From the NCBI RefSeq assembly GCF_900108095.1, contig NZ_FNWL01000002.1, forward strand, positions 230,748-294,747: a stretch of DNA of 64,000 bases, in the 5' to 3' direction. This document shows positions 8,781 to 17,713 of the stretch, one piece after another (the stretch's first letter is position 1; each line of letters opens with the position of its first letter). The position numbers were made by a program, and so were the translations under genes. The stretch is from Natronorubrum sediminis. GTDB taxonomy: Archaea; Halobacteriota; Halobacteria; Halobacteriales; Natrialbaceae. The notes beneath the pieces were generated by a model. The model did no database searches and had not been told where the DNA came from. It was given only the letters and a program-made list of their open reading frames with translations.

Positions 8781-8921
8781 TTACTCGTTTTCGAGCGCGT
8801 CGTAGATGTCTCGATTTGCGTCCCGGTCAGCTGCTGCTACCCGCCGGACGACCTCACCTCGGATATCCTCCATCACTTCATCGAGTGGAGTCTCGGACTC
8901 TAAACCATCCTCGGTCGCCAT
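8781..8921 (-). CDS. Small acidic hypothetical protein
   Basis: 46 residues from ATG 8921: acidic and amphipathic helical (T-P-L-D-E-V-M-E-D-I-R-G-E-V-V-R-R-V). The frame is open upstream to 8972, which would overlap the end of the preceding reading frame (stop at 8947). The composition is that of a genuine haloarchaeal protein, but no family was recognised. It lies just outside the ychF 3' insert and could be an accessory gene or a remnant. Confidence 0.4.
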   Translation of the reverse strand: MATEDGLESETPLDEVMEDIRGEVVRRVAAADRDANRDIYDALENE

Positions 8922-8946
8922 ATCCGATGTATCGTTCCGACTGCGA

Positions 8947-9090
8947 TTAATCGTTCGGGGTAGACGAGTCACTGGGTAGTTCGTCTAGTCCGTAACGAAT
9001 GCAGTCGTCGCACCACTGTTTGATCCTGTCCGCGAGGCCGGCCTCTTTCACACGAGAACGAAAGTATTCGACGGGTTCCACTTCCTCGAC
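8947..9090 (-). pseudogene. Probable gene fragment (C-terminal piece of an unknown acidic protein)
   Basis: In this frame about 45 residues have normal haloarchaeal composition (V-E-P-V-E-Y-F-R-S-R-V-K-E-A-G-L-A, W-C-D-D-C-I-R-Y-G-L-D-E-L). Upstream of about 9090 the same frame becomes Ser/Arg-rich and overlaps the neighbouring membrane-protein gene on the same strand. No good start codon precedes the protein-like part; a GTG near 9080 is the only option. It is read as a truncated gene next to the ychF-associated insert. The parent family was not recognised. Confidence 0.35.
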
Positions 9091-9208
9091 TGTTGAACTG
9101 ATCAGGTAGAGACCGGAATTGAGCGATTCGGAACGGACACCGAGGTTTCGAAGAAACAGACCTCGAGAATGCGTGGAGGGACGTAAACGAGGACAGACAG
9201 TTTCGAAG

Positions 9209-9532
9209 CTACTGCTCTTGGTCAACAAACAAGTGAGTGTGAACGCCACGGACGACTGCCCCAACGCCGACGAGGGTGAGCACCGCTACCGTAAGCAGAC
9301 TCGAGTCCCCGAGCATCAGGACGCCGGCGAACACGACCGAGGAGACGCCGATTCCGATCATCGTATACGCGTACAGTCTCGGACGGACGACGATGAGACC
9401 GAGGCCGCCGGCGATGAGGGCCGCGAAGACCGTTGCGCTGCTAACGCCGGTGAGGTAGAGGCTGGCGAGTGCGATACCGATCACTGTGAGGGTTAACGCG
9501 ATCCACGGGTACTGCCAGCGCGATACGTTCAT
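9209..9532 (-). CDS. Four-helix hypothetical membrane protein
   Basis: 107 residues with four hydrophobic segments: about residues 9-27, 31-47, 52-70 and 78-96. The tail is short and polar. The N-terminus M-N-V-S-R-W-Q-Y-P-W is typical of small haloarchaeal membrane proteins. No catalytic motif or known family was seen. It is divergent from the asparaginase gene (202 bp apart). Confidence 0.65.
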   Translation of the reverse strand: MNVSRWQYPWIALTLTVIGIALASLYLTGVSSATVFAALIAGGLGLIVVRPRLYAYTMIGIGVSSVVFAGVLMLGDSSLLTVAVLTLVGVGAVVRGVHTHLFVDQEQ

Positions 9533-9734
9533 TGGCGGAACGTGTCGCTAACCTGATAAGGATCTTCTGTCTCTCGGAAGAGTCTCGCCGATTGGGTCGC
9601 CAGTTGTGGACCGTGTCCGATCGCCGCACAGGAAAAATGCTGATAGCTCGACCGCAAAACGAGCTGCACGGTATGGTAACCGATATCGAGTTCGGTAGGG
9701 TACCTTTTCGGTCGTTACCGTGGGAGGGAACAGC

Positions 9735-10712
9735 ATGAATACGACCGTACTCACCACGGGCGGCACCATCGCGAGCACCGATTCGGACGGCGGCCCGAAG
9801 CCGACGCAAACGGGCGAGGAACTGCTCGAGGCCGTCCCCGAACTCGAGTCCCACGCGGAGTTGACGATCGAAGACGTCGCACAGGTGCCGAGTTTCGAGA
9901 TGGACGGTGAGACGCTCGAGGAAATCGGCGAACGCGTCCGAGAGCTGGACACCGATTCAGCGGTCGATACCGTCGTCATCACACACGGGACGGACACGAT
10001 GGAGGAGACGGCGTATTACCTCGACGTCACGACACAGCCTGAGACGCCGGTGTTTCTGACGGGGGCACAGCGCCGACCCGACGAGGTGAGCCCCGACGGA
10101 CCGAGTAACCTCCTGACGGCGGTTCGGGCCGGCCGTGCGTTCCGCGAGCGTGACGCGGGTGGGACGTTCGTCGCGTTCGACGAGGAGATCCACAGTGCGC
10201 GGTACGTGACGAAGACGCATACCTCCGCACTCGACGCGTTTCAATCGACGGATGCGGGGCCGGTTGCACACGTCGACCGAGACGGCGTCGCGATCCATCG
10301 CCCGCCTCGATCCGAGACGGACCCGATCGAGGCAACGTCGCTCGAGCGCCCCGTCTACACGATCAAGAGCGGAACCGGCGTCACGGGTGAGCTACTCGAG
10401 GCCGCCCTCGAGTGCGGGGCCGAGGGTCTCGTCGTCGAAGGAACCGGACTCGGAAACGCCACGCCGGGACTCGCCGAGGGCGTCCGCGACGCAGTCGAGT
10501 CGGGGGTTCCCGTCGTCGTTACGTCGCGGTGTCTCGAGGGACGAGTCACGCCAGCCTACGGGGGCGACGGCGGTGGTGAGCGCCTCCGCGAGTACGGGGC
10601 AATTTTCGGCGAGGATCGGTCGCCGCGGCAGGCAAGGCTTCGACTCGCACTCGCGCTCGAGGCCGTCGACGACCTCGAGTCGATTCGGGCGGTGTTCGAG
10701 GCGGACGCGTGA
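9735..10712 (+). CDS. ansA: L-asparaginase (type I/II asparaginase fold)
   Basis: 325-residue amidohydrolase that releases ammonia from L-asparagine to give aspartate. Both catalytic signatures are present: T-T-G-G-T-I-A-S-T near the N-terminus (nucleophile Thr11) and I-T-H-G-T-D-T-M-E-E-T-A (Thr86, Asp87). A conserved V-T-K-T-H-T-S-A-L-D-A-F-Q-S segment follows. It lacks the extra N-terminal domain of GatD, which argues against the tRNA-Gln amidotransferase subunit. ATG 9735 follows a GGGAGG-type ribosome-binding site. No signal peptide is seen, so it is probably cytoplasmic. It converges on the deacetylase gene with 15 bp between them. Confidence 0.9.
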   Translation: MNTTVLTTGGTIASTDSDGGPKPTQTGEELLEAVPELESHAELTIEDVAQVPSFEMDGETLEEIGERVRELDTDSAVDTVVITHGTDTMEETAYYLDVTTQPETPVFLTGAQRRPDEVSPDGPSNLLTAVRAGRAFRERDAGGTFVAFDEEIHSARYVTKTHTSALDAFQSTDAGPVAHVDRDGVAIHRPPRSETDPIEATSLERPVYTIKSGTGVTGELLEAALECGAEGLVVEGTGLGNATPGLAEGVRDAVESGVPVVVTSRCLEGRVTPAYGGDGGGERLREYGAIFGEDRSPRQARLRLALALEAVDDLESIRAVFEADA

Positions 10713-10727
10713 CTGGGTAGCGGGCGC

Positions 10728-11627
10728 TCAGATATACTGACTCTCGCTTTCGTAGACCGACGGGTCGTCTTTGAACGTCTCGGCGACGGTCTCGAGAGTG
10801 ACGAAGCGTGCGTTTTCGTGGCTTTTGACGTACTGGATGAACTCCTCGAACAGCGGGATCATGTGTGGGAGGCCGTGGATATCGGGGTGAATCGTGAACG
10901 TGTAGACACCCGCGCCGCGTCGGTTGTAGAGGTAGTCGAACTGGCGTTTGTAGTACTGTTCGTACATCATCTCCGGGTCTTTGTATCCCGCGTGGTAGAT
11001 GGGCTGTTTGATGAACAACATCGGCGGGATGTCGTCGCGATACCAGCTAATCGGAATCTCGACGATGTCGGTCTCCTCGCCGTACTGGTAGGGCTCCATC
11101 CACGTCTGTGGGTCCTTGTCGTAGTCGATTTTCTCCCAACTATCGCCCTTTCGCATCCAGCCGGGTTCGAACATCCGTTCCATCAGGCTGCTGTCGTAGA
11201 GAAAGCCGTGTTTCTCGACAAGATCCGGCGTGTTCTCGCTGAACTCCCACCAACTCGCGCGGTGGCCGACTGGCTCCGAGCCCGTTACGTCCTCGATAAG
11301 ATCGATCGACACCTCGAGAATCTCGTCTTCTTGTTCTCGCTCGAGGTCAGTCGGGTTCTCGTGGGAGTAGCCGTGGACCCCGAGTTCGTGACCGTCCGCC
11401 GCGACGGCTTCGATTTCGTCTCGGAAGGTATCGATGGTGTGCCCGGGGACGTACCACGACGTGTCGATATCCTGTTCGTCGAACAGGGCGAGCATCCGCG
11501 GGATGCCTTCGTTTCCGGCCGCGAGGCCTCGAGAGAGGTCCGCAGGAGAGTCTTCTCCGCCGTACGAGCCGAGCCAGCCGGCGACGCAGTCCGCGTCGAC
11601 GCCGATGGCAACGTCAACTGTTCCCAT
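10728..11627 (-). CDS. Polysaccharide deacetylase family protein (NodB-like fold)
   Basis: 299 residues. The metal-binding motif-1 Asp pair is present (G-V-D-A-D, residues 9-13), and motif 2 is seen as E-L-G-V-H-G-Y-S-H-E (H-x-x-S-H type). A later W-W-E-F-S segment and I-H-P-D-I-H-G-L resemble the HpPgdA/PuuE (allantoinase-like) branch rather than secreted chitin deacetylases. No signal peptide is visible, consistent with an intracellular deacetylase or amidase of small substrates. The substrate cannot be deduced. Its only close neighbour is the convergent asparaginase gene. Confidence 0.8.
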   Translation of the reverse strand: MGTVDVAIGVDADCVAGWLGSYGGEDSPADLSRGLAAGNEGIPRMLALFDEQDIDTSWYVPGHTIDTFRDEIEAVAADGHELGVHGYSHENPTDLEREQEDEILEVSIDLIEDVTGSEPVGHRASWWEFSENTPDLVEKHGFLYDSSLMERMFEPGWMRKGDSWEKIDYDKDPQTWMEPYQYGEETDIVEIPISWYRDDIPPMLFIKQPIYHAGYKDPEMMYEQYYKRQFDYLYNRRGAGVYTFTIHPDIHGLPHMIPLFEEFIQYVKSHENARFVTLETVAETFKDDPSVYESESQYI

Positions 11628-11851
11628 GGTTCAGCAAACGATTCCACAAGACGCGGTAAAGAGGTTCGTTACGGCCGTTCGTGACCGTAACACGAGTTGA
11701 TCGATTTCCGCGGACGAGCGTTCTCGAGCGACGCAACTTCCGCCCTCGACGACAGCGATAGACGGTGTGTGAACACGGAGAGTGAGTTCAACACGACAGT
11801 CGCGTTTGTTCTACTCTCGTATCCGGAACCACCTGTCGGAGAAATTGGTCG

Positions 11852-12193
11852 CTACCCGTCGGCCGACCGGACGAACACCCAACCATCGCTCCTGACCACG
11901 ATCTCGTGGTCGCGATAGCTGAAGGTAATCGACTCCGTGCCGTCGTGATTCTGGCGCGTTCGAACCGGGCCGAACAGCGCTTCTTCGACCGCGACGGTGT
12001 CGACGTGGTCGTACAGCGGCGGCGTTTTGATGTTGGGTGGATCGACTCCTTCGGCGTCAGCGACGGCAAAAATTATCGTCGTCGTCAGGTCGTGGGGCTC
12101 GTCGTAATCGTAGTGTGCTTGGGCGTCTGCAACCAGATGATCACTGCCGTCGGTAGCGTGTGTATCGGACGGACTGTCTTTGCGTTCACTCAT
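11852..12193 (-). CDS. HalOD1 output-domain protein
   Basis: 113 residues. After a 30-residue acidic tail, the HalOD1 (halobacterial output domain 1) pattern runs to the end: L-T-T-T-I-I-F-A-V-A-D-A-E-G-V-D-P, P-P-L-Y-D-H-V-D and V-E-E-A-L-F, closing with I-V-V-R-S-D-G-W-V-F-V. The domain is a presumed signalling output module. Its ATG overlaps the 3' end of the upstream DUF7344 gene by 8 bp, so the two are almost certainly co-translated and probably act together. A second HalOD1 gene lies at 59910. Confidence 0.8.
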   Translation of the reverse strand: MSERKDSPSDTHATDGSDHLVADAQAHYDYDEPHDLTTTIIFAVADAEGVDPPNIKTPPLYDHVDTVAVEEALFGPVRTRQNHDGTESITFSYRDHEIVVRSDGWVFVRSADG

Positions 12194-12623
12194 GATACTC
12201 CCTCCCAGCGTGAGACTCCTGGTCACTATCGGTGCTTGCTCCGAACCCAGCCAGCGACTTCAAAATTTGGTCAGCATACTCACCTTTGGAGATGGTCTCA
12301 CGCTCGCGGTCGAAGTCAACCACGTCGTGGTCGACCAATTTCGGGACGTGAGCGTGCATGAGCGAGACGTAGACCTTGTTTCGCTCGTCCACCGTAATCG
12401 TCTCCTCGGGAACGTCTAGCTCCCAGGCCGCGAGCTTCGTGGCGAGTTCACGAAGCGACCACTGTGGCCGTTCGGCGAGGGTGTAGAGGAGGTAGCGCCG
12501 CCGCGGATGTGAGAGAACGAGAAATTCGGTGTCCATCTCGAGAAGTCGGTCGGGGAAGACGGGTTCCTGCTGGGTCTCGTCAGCAGGAGAGTTGCTGTCT
12601 TTTCCGCCAGAATCCTTATTCAT
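12186..12623 (-). CDS. DUF7344 regulator-like protein
   Basis: 145 residues from ATG 12623 (the frame is open further upstream but loses protein-like character). The DUF7344 domain spans about residues 30-115: F-L-V-L-S-H-P-R-R-R-Y-L-L-Y-T-L, L-A-T-K-L-A-A-W-E, N-K-V-Y-V-S-L-M-H-A-H-V-P-K-L and D-V-V-D-F-D. There are no membrane helices, so it is a soluble HTH-like protein. It is first in a two-gene operon with the HalOD1 gene (8-bp overlap), an arrangement that suggests a sensor/regulator pair. Confidence 0.8.
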   Translation of the reverse strand: MNKDSGGKDSNSPADETQQEPVFPDRLLEMDTEFLVLSHPRRRYLLYTLAERPQWSLRELATKLAAWELDVPEETITVDERNKVYVSLMHAHVPKLVDHDVVDFDRERETISKGEYADQILKSLAGFGASTDSDQESHAGREYHE

Positions 12624-12839
12624 GCCTACAGCTACCACACCTAATTTGTTAATTCCTCGGTCACGTGAAATGGTAGCACTAGGATTCTGAAAGGTGATTT
12701 CAGCTAATGCACGGCTGGCGGGTGATTCGTCATCCGAACACTGCGCTACTGCGAATAGGCTGCGAGAATCGATCCACTCGAGCAAAAACTGACTAACCAG
12801 TCAGTTTAATAGCCGCGGCTCCCAAGCCTCGAGTGACCG

Positions 12840-13109
12840 ATGGAAAACCAGGCACCGACGTTGATGGAAGACATCGATCGGGCACGCGAAACGCACAGAG
12901 CCCACCTGTGGGGTGCGATTATTTCGGCAGTCGTCTCGCTGTTCTTGCTCCCAATCGTTGGAATCGTCGCCGCCTACAGCGGCGTCAAACTCTCGAATGC
13001 AATGGATCGATCGTGGTTCGGGTACCTCTTCGCCGGAATGGGGCTCGCCAGCGTCACGCTCTGGCTGCTCGGATTGGTCCTCTGGCAACTCGGCTACTTT
13101 ACGGTCTGA
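12840..13109 (+). CDS. Small two-helix membrane protein
   Basis: 89 residues: a charged N-terminal helix (M-E-D-I-D-R-A-R-E-T-H), then two strongly hydrophobic segments (about residues 24-45 and 60-85). An alternative start is the Met at residue 9. No motif that names a function was seen; it resembles small conserved haloarchaeal membrane proteins. It is convergent with the ubiA-family gene. Confidence 0.6.
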   Translation: MENQAPTLMEDIDRARETHRAHLWGAIISAVVSLFLLPIVGIVAAYSGVKLSNAMDRSWFGYLFAGMGLASVTLWLLGLVLWQLGYFTV

Positions 13110-13197
13110 GAGACCGCAATCCCCGGCATACACTCGCATTTCTGCGTTCGCAGTTTCGTTGATCACGTCATTGTCGCAGTGAGGGTTCCGACTCGAG

Positions 13198-14058
13198 TCA
13201 GAGGAGTCCAGCCAGCGGCTCGAACCAGACGGCGAAGACGAGCACGGCCAGGAAGACGTACGAGCCGCGGATGAGCAACATCGTCGCGATGTCGGGCGAT
13301 GCTCGTCGAGCGAAGACGGCGACCGCTGCGAAGGCGAGCGCGGCGAGCATCGCCGACGGCGGGAACACTCGAGCGACGGCAAACCCGGCGACGAGGAGCA
13401 ACGCCGAAATCAGCAGGCCGTAGGCGACGCCGTCCGCGCGCTGTCGACCGAGGGCGACGGCGACGGTTCGTTTTTGGATCGACCGATCGTACTCGTAGTC
13501 CTGTGCGTCGTCGATCACCTTGATCCCCGAGAGCAAGACGAGGAAGACGAGCGCGAAGCCAACGGGGACGAGGGCGAGCGTCCCGGCTTGTACGTAGAAC
13601 CCCCCCAGCAACGAGAGCGCGATGCCGAGTGGGTAGCCGGTCGTCGCCGTGAGCGGGTTCGTGTCGAGTTGTGGCGCGTGGAAATACGCGATAACCCACG
13701 TCGGAACCGTCAGCGCGACGGCGACCCAGTCGACGAACGCGAGCAGTGCCAGACAGCACGCTGTGAACGTTCCCGTCGAGAGCACGAGGCCGATCCGACA
13801 GCCGCGTTCGGTCAGCGGGTGATCGTCGTCTTCGCCGCGAACGTGAAAGTCGACGTAGCCGTCCTTGACGTGGGCAGTGTACACCGCAGCGAAGATGGCA
13901 ACGAGGTGAGTCGCGGCGAGTCCGACCTCGAGCGTACCCGCGAGAATAACGCCGAAGAGCGACGCTGCGAGCGGTGGGAGCATGAACACGGGATGGACCT
14001 GCGACCAGTAAGCCCGAACGATCGCAACGGTGCCGGTCCCGTCTCTCACGACGGCCAT
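13198..14058 (-). CDS. UbiA family prenyltransferase
   Basis: 286-residue polytopic membrane enzyme with about eight hydrophobic segments. Both Asp-rich Mg-diphosphate motifs of the UbiA superfamily are present, though modified: D-G-Y-V-D (Asp66, Asp70), followed by an acidic G-E-D-D-D-H-P-L loop, and D-D-A-Q-D-Y-E-Y-D (Asp183, Asp184, Asp187, Asp191). The family transfers a prenyl chain to an aromatic or glycerol acceptor at the membrane, for example in menaquinone, haem or lipid synthesis. Which substrate applies here cannot be told. The gene is divergent from the ThDP enzyme with 121 bp between starts. Confidence 0.85.
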   Translation of the reverse strand: MAVVRDGTGTVAIVRAYWSQVHPVFMLPPLAASLFGVILAGTLEVGLAATHLVAIFAAVYTAHVKDGYVDFHVRGEDDDHPLTERGCRIGLVLSTGTFTACCLALLAFVDWVAVALTVPTWVIAYFHAPQLDTNPLTATTGYPLGIALSLLGGFYVQAGTLALVPVGFALVFLVLLSGIKVIDDAQDYEYDRSIQKRTVAVALGRQRADGVAYGLLISALLLVAGFAVARVFPPSAMLAALAFAAVAVFARRASPDIATMLLIRGSYVFLAVLVFAVWFEPLAGLL

Positions 14059-14179
14059 GCCTCGAGTGACACCGAACTGGCGTATAATACCCAGCCCCGG
14101 CAGGGAGGGGACAGCCGAACAACCAGCGTCGGACGCCGAAACACACAGGTTGATGTATCATCCCGTGCCACGCACAGCC

Positions 14180-15871
14180 ATGACAGACGACTACACTGGC
14201 GCTGATCTCTTCGCTGACGCACTCGAGGCGTACGACGTCGACTACGTCTTCGGAAACCCGGGGACGACGGAGTTACCGATCGTCGAATCGATCGGCAAAA
14301 GCGACCTCGAGTACATCCTTGGGCTCCACGAGGACATCGCCGTGGGGATGGCTTCGGGCTACGCACAGACGCGGCGCTATCACTCACACCACGACGACTC
14401 GGTGCGACCGGTCGGCGTCGCGAACCTTCACATCGCTCCCGGGCTCGCACACGGACTCGGAAACGTGTACGCGGCCAAAATCGCCGGCGCGCCGCTGGTC
14501 GTCACGGCGGGCAACCACAGCACCGATTTCCGCCACGAAGAGCCCATCCTCTCGGGTCAGTTAGCCGAGATGGCAGAGCAGTTCTGTAAGTGGTCCGACG
14601 AAGTCCTCGACGTCGACGCCCTCCCGACGATGCTCCGACGGGCCTTCCGCGTCGCGATGACGCCCCCGACGGGTCCCGTCTTCCTCGGGCTTCCCCTCGA
14701 CGTCATGCTGGCCGAAACGGACGACGAGCCCGAACGCCTCGGCGCGATTCCGAACGCCGGAAGCGGCGATCCGGCCCAACTCGAGCGAACGGCCGATCTC
14801 CTGGCCGAGGCCGACGAGCCGGTGATGGTCGTCGGAGACCACGTCGCTCGCTCCGGTGCGGACGCCGTCGCTGCGGCCGTCGAACTCGCGGAGGCGACCG
14901 GGGCGCGCGTCCACGGAGAAATCCTCTCCGCGGAAGTCGACTTCCCGACGGATCACGACCAATGGGTCTCCTACATCCCGCCGAGTGAAGGGCTCGCGTC
15001 GATGCTGATGGACACCGACACGCTCGTCTTCGTCGGCTGTTCGACAAACACGACGCTGACCCGCCACGAGGGTGACCTCGTCGACAGCGAGACAACGTGC
15101 ATCCACATCAGCGACGACGACTGGCAGGTCGGCAAGAACCAGCCCGCCGACGCGGCCGTCATCGGCGACCCCGGCCTCGTCCTGCAGGAACTCATCGAGC
15201 GCGTTCAGGGACGGATTTCGGCGGAGACCGTCGAGGGCCGCCTCGAGGACGTCGCCGCGATCAAAGAGATGGTCGACGCGAAGATGGCCGGCATGGGCGA
15301 AGGAAACGCCGAAGACGATCCGCGGGCCTCGAAGGCCGAACTCGTCGATACGATGGAGCAGGTGGCGGGCGACTGCGCCATCGTCGACGAGGGAATCACC
15401 TCGAAGTACGCCATGTTGACGCGCTGGGACCTCGCGCCGGAGCAGTACATCTCCAACAAGGGTGGCGGACTCGGCTACGGGCTTCCCGCCTCCGTCGGCG
15501 CGGCCATCGCGGAAGGCCAGCGAGACGAACCGCGGGACGTGGTCGGCTTCATCGGGGACGGTTCCTACCAGTACTATCCCCACTCGATCTACAGCGCGGC
15601 CCGCCACGACGTCGACCTCACGGTCGTCATCTCCGACAATCGCAACTACCGAATCCTCAAGAACAACACGCTCGACTTGCTCGGGGGCGAGGAAGCGGAC
15701 TACGAGTTCGTCGGAATGGACTTCGACCCGCCGGTCGACCTCGTGAAAAACGCCGAGAGCCACGGCGCGCGCGCCGAACTCGTCGAAACGCCCGACAAAA
15801 TTGCGGGTGCGCTCGAGGACGCGCTGGCGAACGAAGGCGTTGACGTCCTCGACGTATTAGTCCACGACTGA
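14180..15871 (+). CDS. Thiamine-diphosphate-dependent enzyme, benzoylformate-decarboxylase-like
   Basis: 563 residues with the three-domain ThDP layout. The N-terminal PYR domain has V-F-G-N-P-G-T-T-E-L-P and the cofactor-activating Glu51 in L-H-E-D-I-A-V-G-M-A. A following N-L-H-I-A-P-G-L-A-H-G-L segment resembles the His-containing loop of benzoylformate decarboxylase. The C-terminal PP domain has G-D-G (459-461), 25 residues and then Asn487, the Mg-ThDP motif. The middle domain is present (about 190-330). The family includes benzoylformate decarboxylase and acetolactate-synthase-like enzymes; a 2-oxo acid decarboxylase or C-C ligase role is inferred. ATG 14180 is chosen over upstream codons that lack family similarity. 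Confidence 0.85.
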   Translation: MTDDYTGADLFADALEAYDVDYVFGNPGTTELPIVESIGKSDLEYILGLHEDIAVGMASGYAQTRRYHSHHDDSVRPVGVANLHIAPGLAHGLGNVYAAKIAGAPLVVTAGNHSTDFRHEEPILSGQLAEMAEQFCKWSDEVLDVDALPTMLRRAFRVAMTPPTGPVFLGLPLDVMLAETDDEPERLGAIPNAGSGDPAQLERTADLLAEADEPVMVVGDHVARSGADAVAAAVELAEATGARVHGEILSAEVDFPTDHDQWVSYIPPSEGLASMLMDTDTLVFVGCSTNTTLTRHEGDLVDSETTCIHISDDDWQVGKNQPADAAVIGDPGLVLQELIERVQGRISAETVEGRLEDVAAIKEMVDAKMAGMGEGNAEDDPRASKAELVDTMEQVAGDCAIVDEGITSKYAMLTRWDLAPEQYISNKGGGLGYGLPASVGAAIAEGQRDEPRDVVGFIGDGSYQYYPHSIYSAARHDVDLTVVISDNRNYRILKNNTLDLLGGEEADYEFVGMDFDPPVDLVKNAESHGARAELVETPDKIAGALEDALANEGVDVLDVLVHD

Positions 15872-15886
15872 ATTGCGCACCTCGTC

Positions 15887-16240
15887 TCAGTATTGTTCCT
15901 GGACGGTATCGATTTTACACTGCACGCAGAGATCGTCGGCAAAGCAGGAGATGCTATCGTAGGGACACTCGCGTTCCTCGACGTGGACGGAGAGTCGGCG
16001 TTTCTCTCGGTTCCAAACGCGTTCCCAGACGTCGATGTCCGTGTCGACGGAGCTAAAGACGATCTCGCCGTCTCGGTCGACGATTTTCGCGACCGTGACG
16101 CGTCGCTCGTGGATCTTTACGAGTTCGATGGCCCCTTCGTATGACGAACATCGGTGAGTCTCCGTCCCCCGTTCGTCGTCCAACAGCCGGACGGTGATCG
16201 ACCCGTCGTACTCCTCCGTCGGGTCCAATCCGTGAGTCAT
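15887..16240 (-). CDS. Hypothetical protein with a C-terminal four-Cys cluster
   Basis: 117 residues. The body is an acidic alpha/beta protein (G-S-I-T-V-R-L-L-D-D, then Y-E-G-A-I-E-L-V-K-I-H and V-T-V-A-K-I-V-D-R-D-G). The C-terminus has four Cys residues in the order C-P-Y-D-S-I-S-C and C-V-Q-C, which could bind zinc or an iron-sulfur centre. No family was recognised with certainty. It is convergent with the ThDP enzyme, 15 bp away. Confidence 0.65.
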   Translation of the reverse strand: MTHGLDPTEEYDGSITVRLLDDERGTETHRCSSYEGAIELVKIHERRVTVAKIVDRDGEIVFSSVDTDIDVWERVWNREKRRLSVHVEERECPYDSISCFADDLCVQCKIDTVQEQY

Positions 16241-16441
16241 ACCCGTTATTGCTCGGAGGACCGTGAAAAAGGGAGTGGCAGATTCGCCGCAGTATCGAAC
16301 GGCGACCCAGCTGACCCATCACGAACCCGAGGTATTTTGATCTGACACGACCAACGGATTCTCACTTGTGCAATCGATACCGCCGGGTGCCCTCTCACTC
16401 GAGTCGATGCAATCGACGTCGCGTTTGGCGGTGGATCAGCG

Positions 16442-17674
16442 ATGAGTCTCGGCGACCTCCGAACTGGCCTCTGGATTCGAATGGGTGTCGCCAGTCTCCT
16501 CGGTTTCGTCGGCGTGCTCGTCCTCTTCGTCGTCGAGATTGTTCTCGCGTCGCTCATCTCGTTCGCCTTCGTGGAAGGCGTCCCGGAAATGGCTGGAACG
16601 GTGCTCGTCCTCGTACTCGTCGCTTCCGGCTTCCTCCTCTGGTGGTGGCTCACTGCGACCGTTCTCGCCAGACTCGTTTCCCCCGGCGCGCTCTCCGAGC
16701 GATTCGCCCACGATGGCGTTTCTGAGGCCGCCGCTGGACTCGGTGCCCTCTTCTGGAATCCGACGCGGGTGGTTCCGCCGAAGTACCTCGGACTCGCCGG
16801 CGGCGGAGCACTCTCGTTCTTCGTGCTCTACACCCTGATCGTCGACGTTCTCGAGATTTCGGCCGCCTACATCGGCGTCGTCGTTGGCCTCGGGTTCGTC
16901 GGCTGGCAGACCTACCGACTCGTCGACAACGAACTCCGTCAAGACGGTGTCGTTCGAGGCGACCTCGAGGAAGCCTACGGCGTCGTCGAGGACGACGAGC
17001 GCGAACCCGAACTGCGGGCTCGCGTTCGACGATTGGCGCGACAGGCCGACGTTCCCGCGCCGGAGGTCCGCGTCGGTACTACCCGAACGCCACAGGCTGC
17101 AACCGTCGGCTACCGAGCGGAGCAATCGGTCATCGTCGTGTCCCGTGGCTTGCTCGAGACCCTCGATGATCCCGAATTGGACGCCGTGTTGGCTCACGAA
17201 CTCGCACATCTCAGCAATCGTGACGCAGCCGTTCTGACGGGTCTCCGCTTTCCGGCAACGAAGGCGTCCATGGTCCTCACACGGTTCAACCACCCCATCA
17301 TCCTCGCCGTCGTCGCTCCCGTCTACGTCTCGAGTCGCGTCTCCGTCGCCATCGTCGCCCGCTACCGCGAGTACGTCGCTGACGCCGCCGCAGCGAGTGT
17401 CACGGGGAATCCAGCTGCACTCGCGAGCGCCCTCGAGAAACTCGACGGCGATCGCTCGAGGCGGCCAGACACCGACATGCGCGCGGAACGCTCGACGGCC
17501 GCATTCGGCATCGTCCCGCCCCCGTGGCAGGAAAAGCGCTATTTCGATGGGGTGGCCCGGTTCGTCGTCCGCGGCGTCCTCGGAACCCACCCGTCGACGG
17601 ACTCGCGAATCGAGCGACTTCGGAACGTGACCGAGGCAACCGAGTCGCGAGCAGTGACCGCCGAGCAGCGATAG
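16442..17674 (+). CDS. M48 family (HtpX/Ste24-like) membrane metalloprotease
   Basis: 410 residues. Four hydrophobic segments lie in the first ~165 residues. A cytoplasmic-side M48 catalytic domain follows: V-L-A-H-E-L-A-H-L-S-N-R-D with the zinc ligands His252 and His256 and catalytic Glu253, then the third-ligand helix R-E-Y-V-A-D-A-A-A-A. The length exceeds classic HtpX (~290) because of the extended N-terminal region. Likely role: quality control of membrane proteins. It is probably followed by the small gene at 17714 in the same transcript (39-bp gap). Confidence 0.9.
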   Translation: MSLGDLRTGLWIRMGVASLLGFVGVLVLFVVEIVLASLISFAFVEGVPEMAGTVLVLVLVASGFLLWWWLTATVLARLVSPGALSERFAHDGVSEAAAGLGALFWNPTRVVPPKYLGLAGGGALSFFVLYTLIVDVLEISAAYIGVVVGLGFVGWQTYRLVDNELRQDGVVRGDLEEAYGVVEDDEREPELRARVRRLARQADVPAPEVRVGTTRTPQAATVGYRAEQSVIVVSRGLLETLDDPELDAVLAHELAHLSNRDAAVLTGLRFPATKASMVLTRFNHPIILAVVAPVYVSSRVSVAIVARYREYVADAAAASVTGNPAALASALEKLDGDRSRRPDTDMRAERSTAAFGIVPPPWQEKRYFDGVARFVVRGVLGTHPSTDSRIERLRNVTEATESRAVTAEQR

Positions 17675-17713
17675 ATCTCAAGCGCTACGGGTCTCGAGGC
17701 CGTCTCGTCGAAC

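Noticed and set aside
9735-10712. GatD subunit of Glu-tRNA(Gln) amidotransferase
   Set aside because: The protein lacks the ~90-residue GatD N-terminal domain and no gatE lies nearby; plain asparaginase fits the length.
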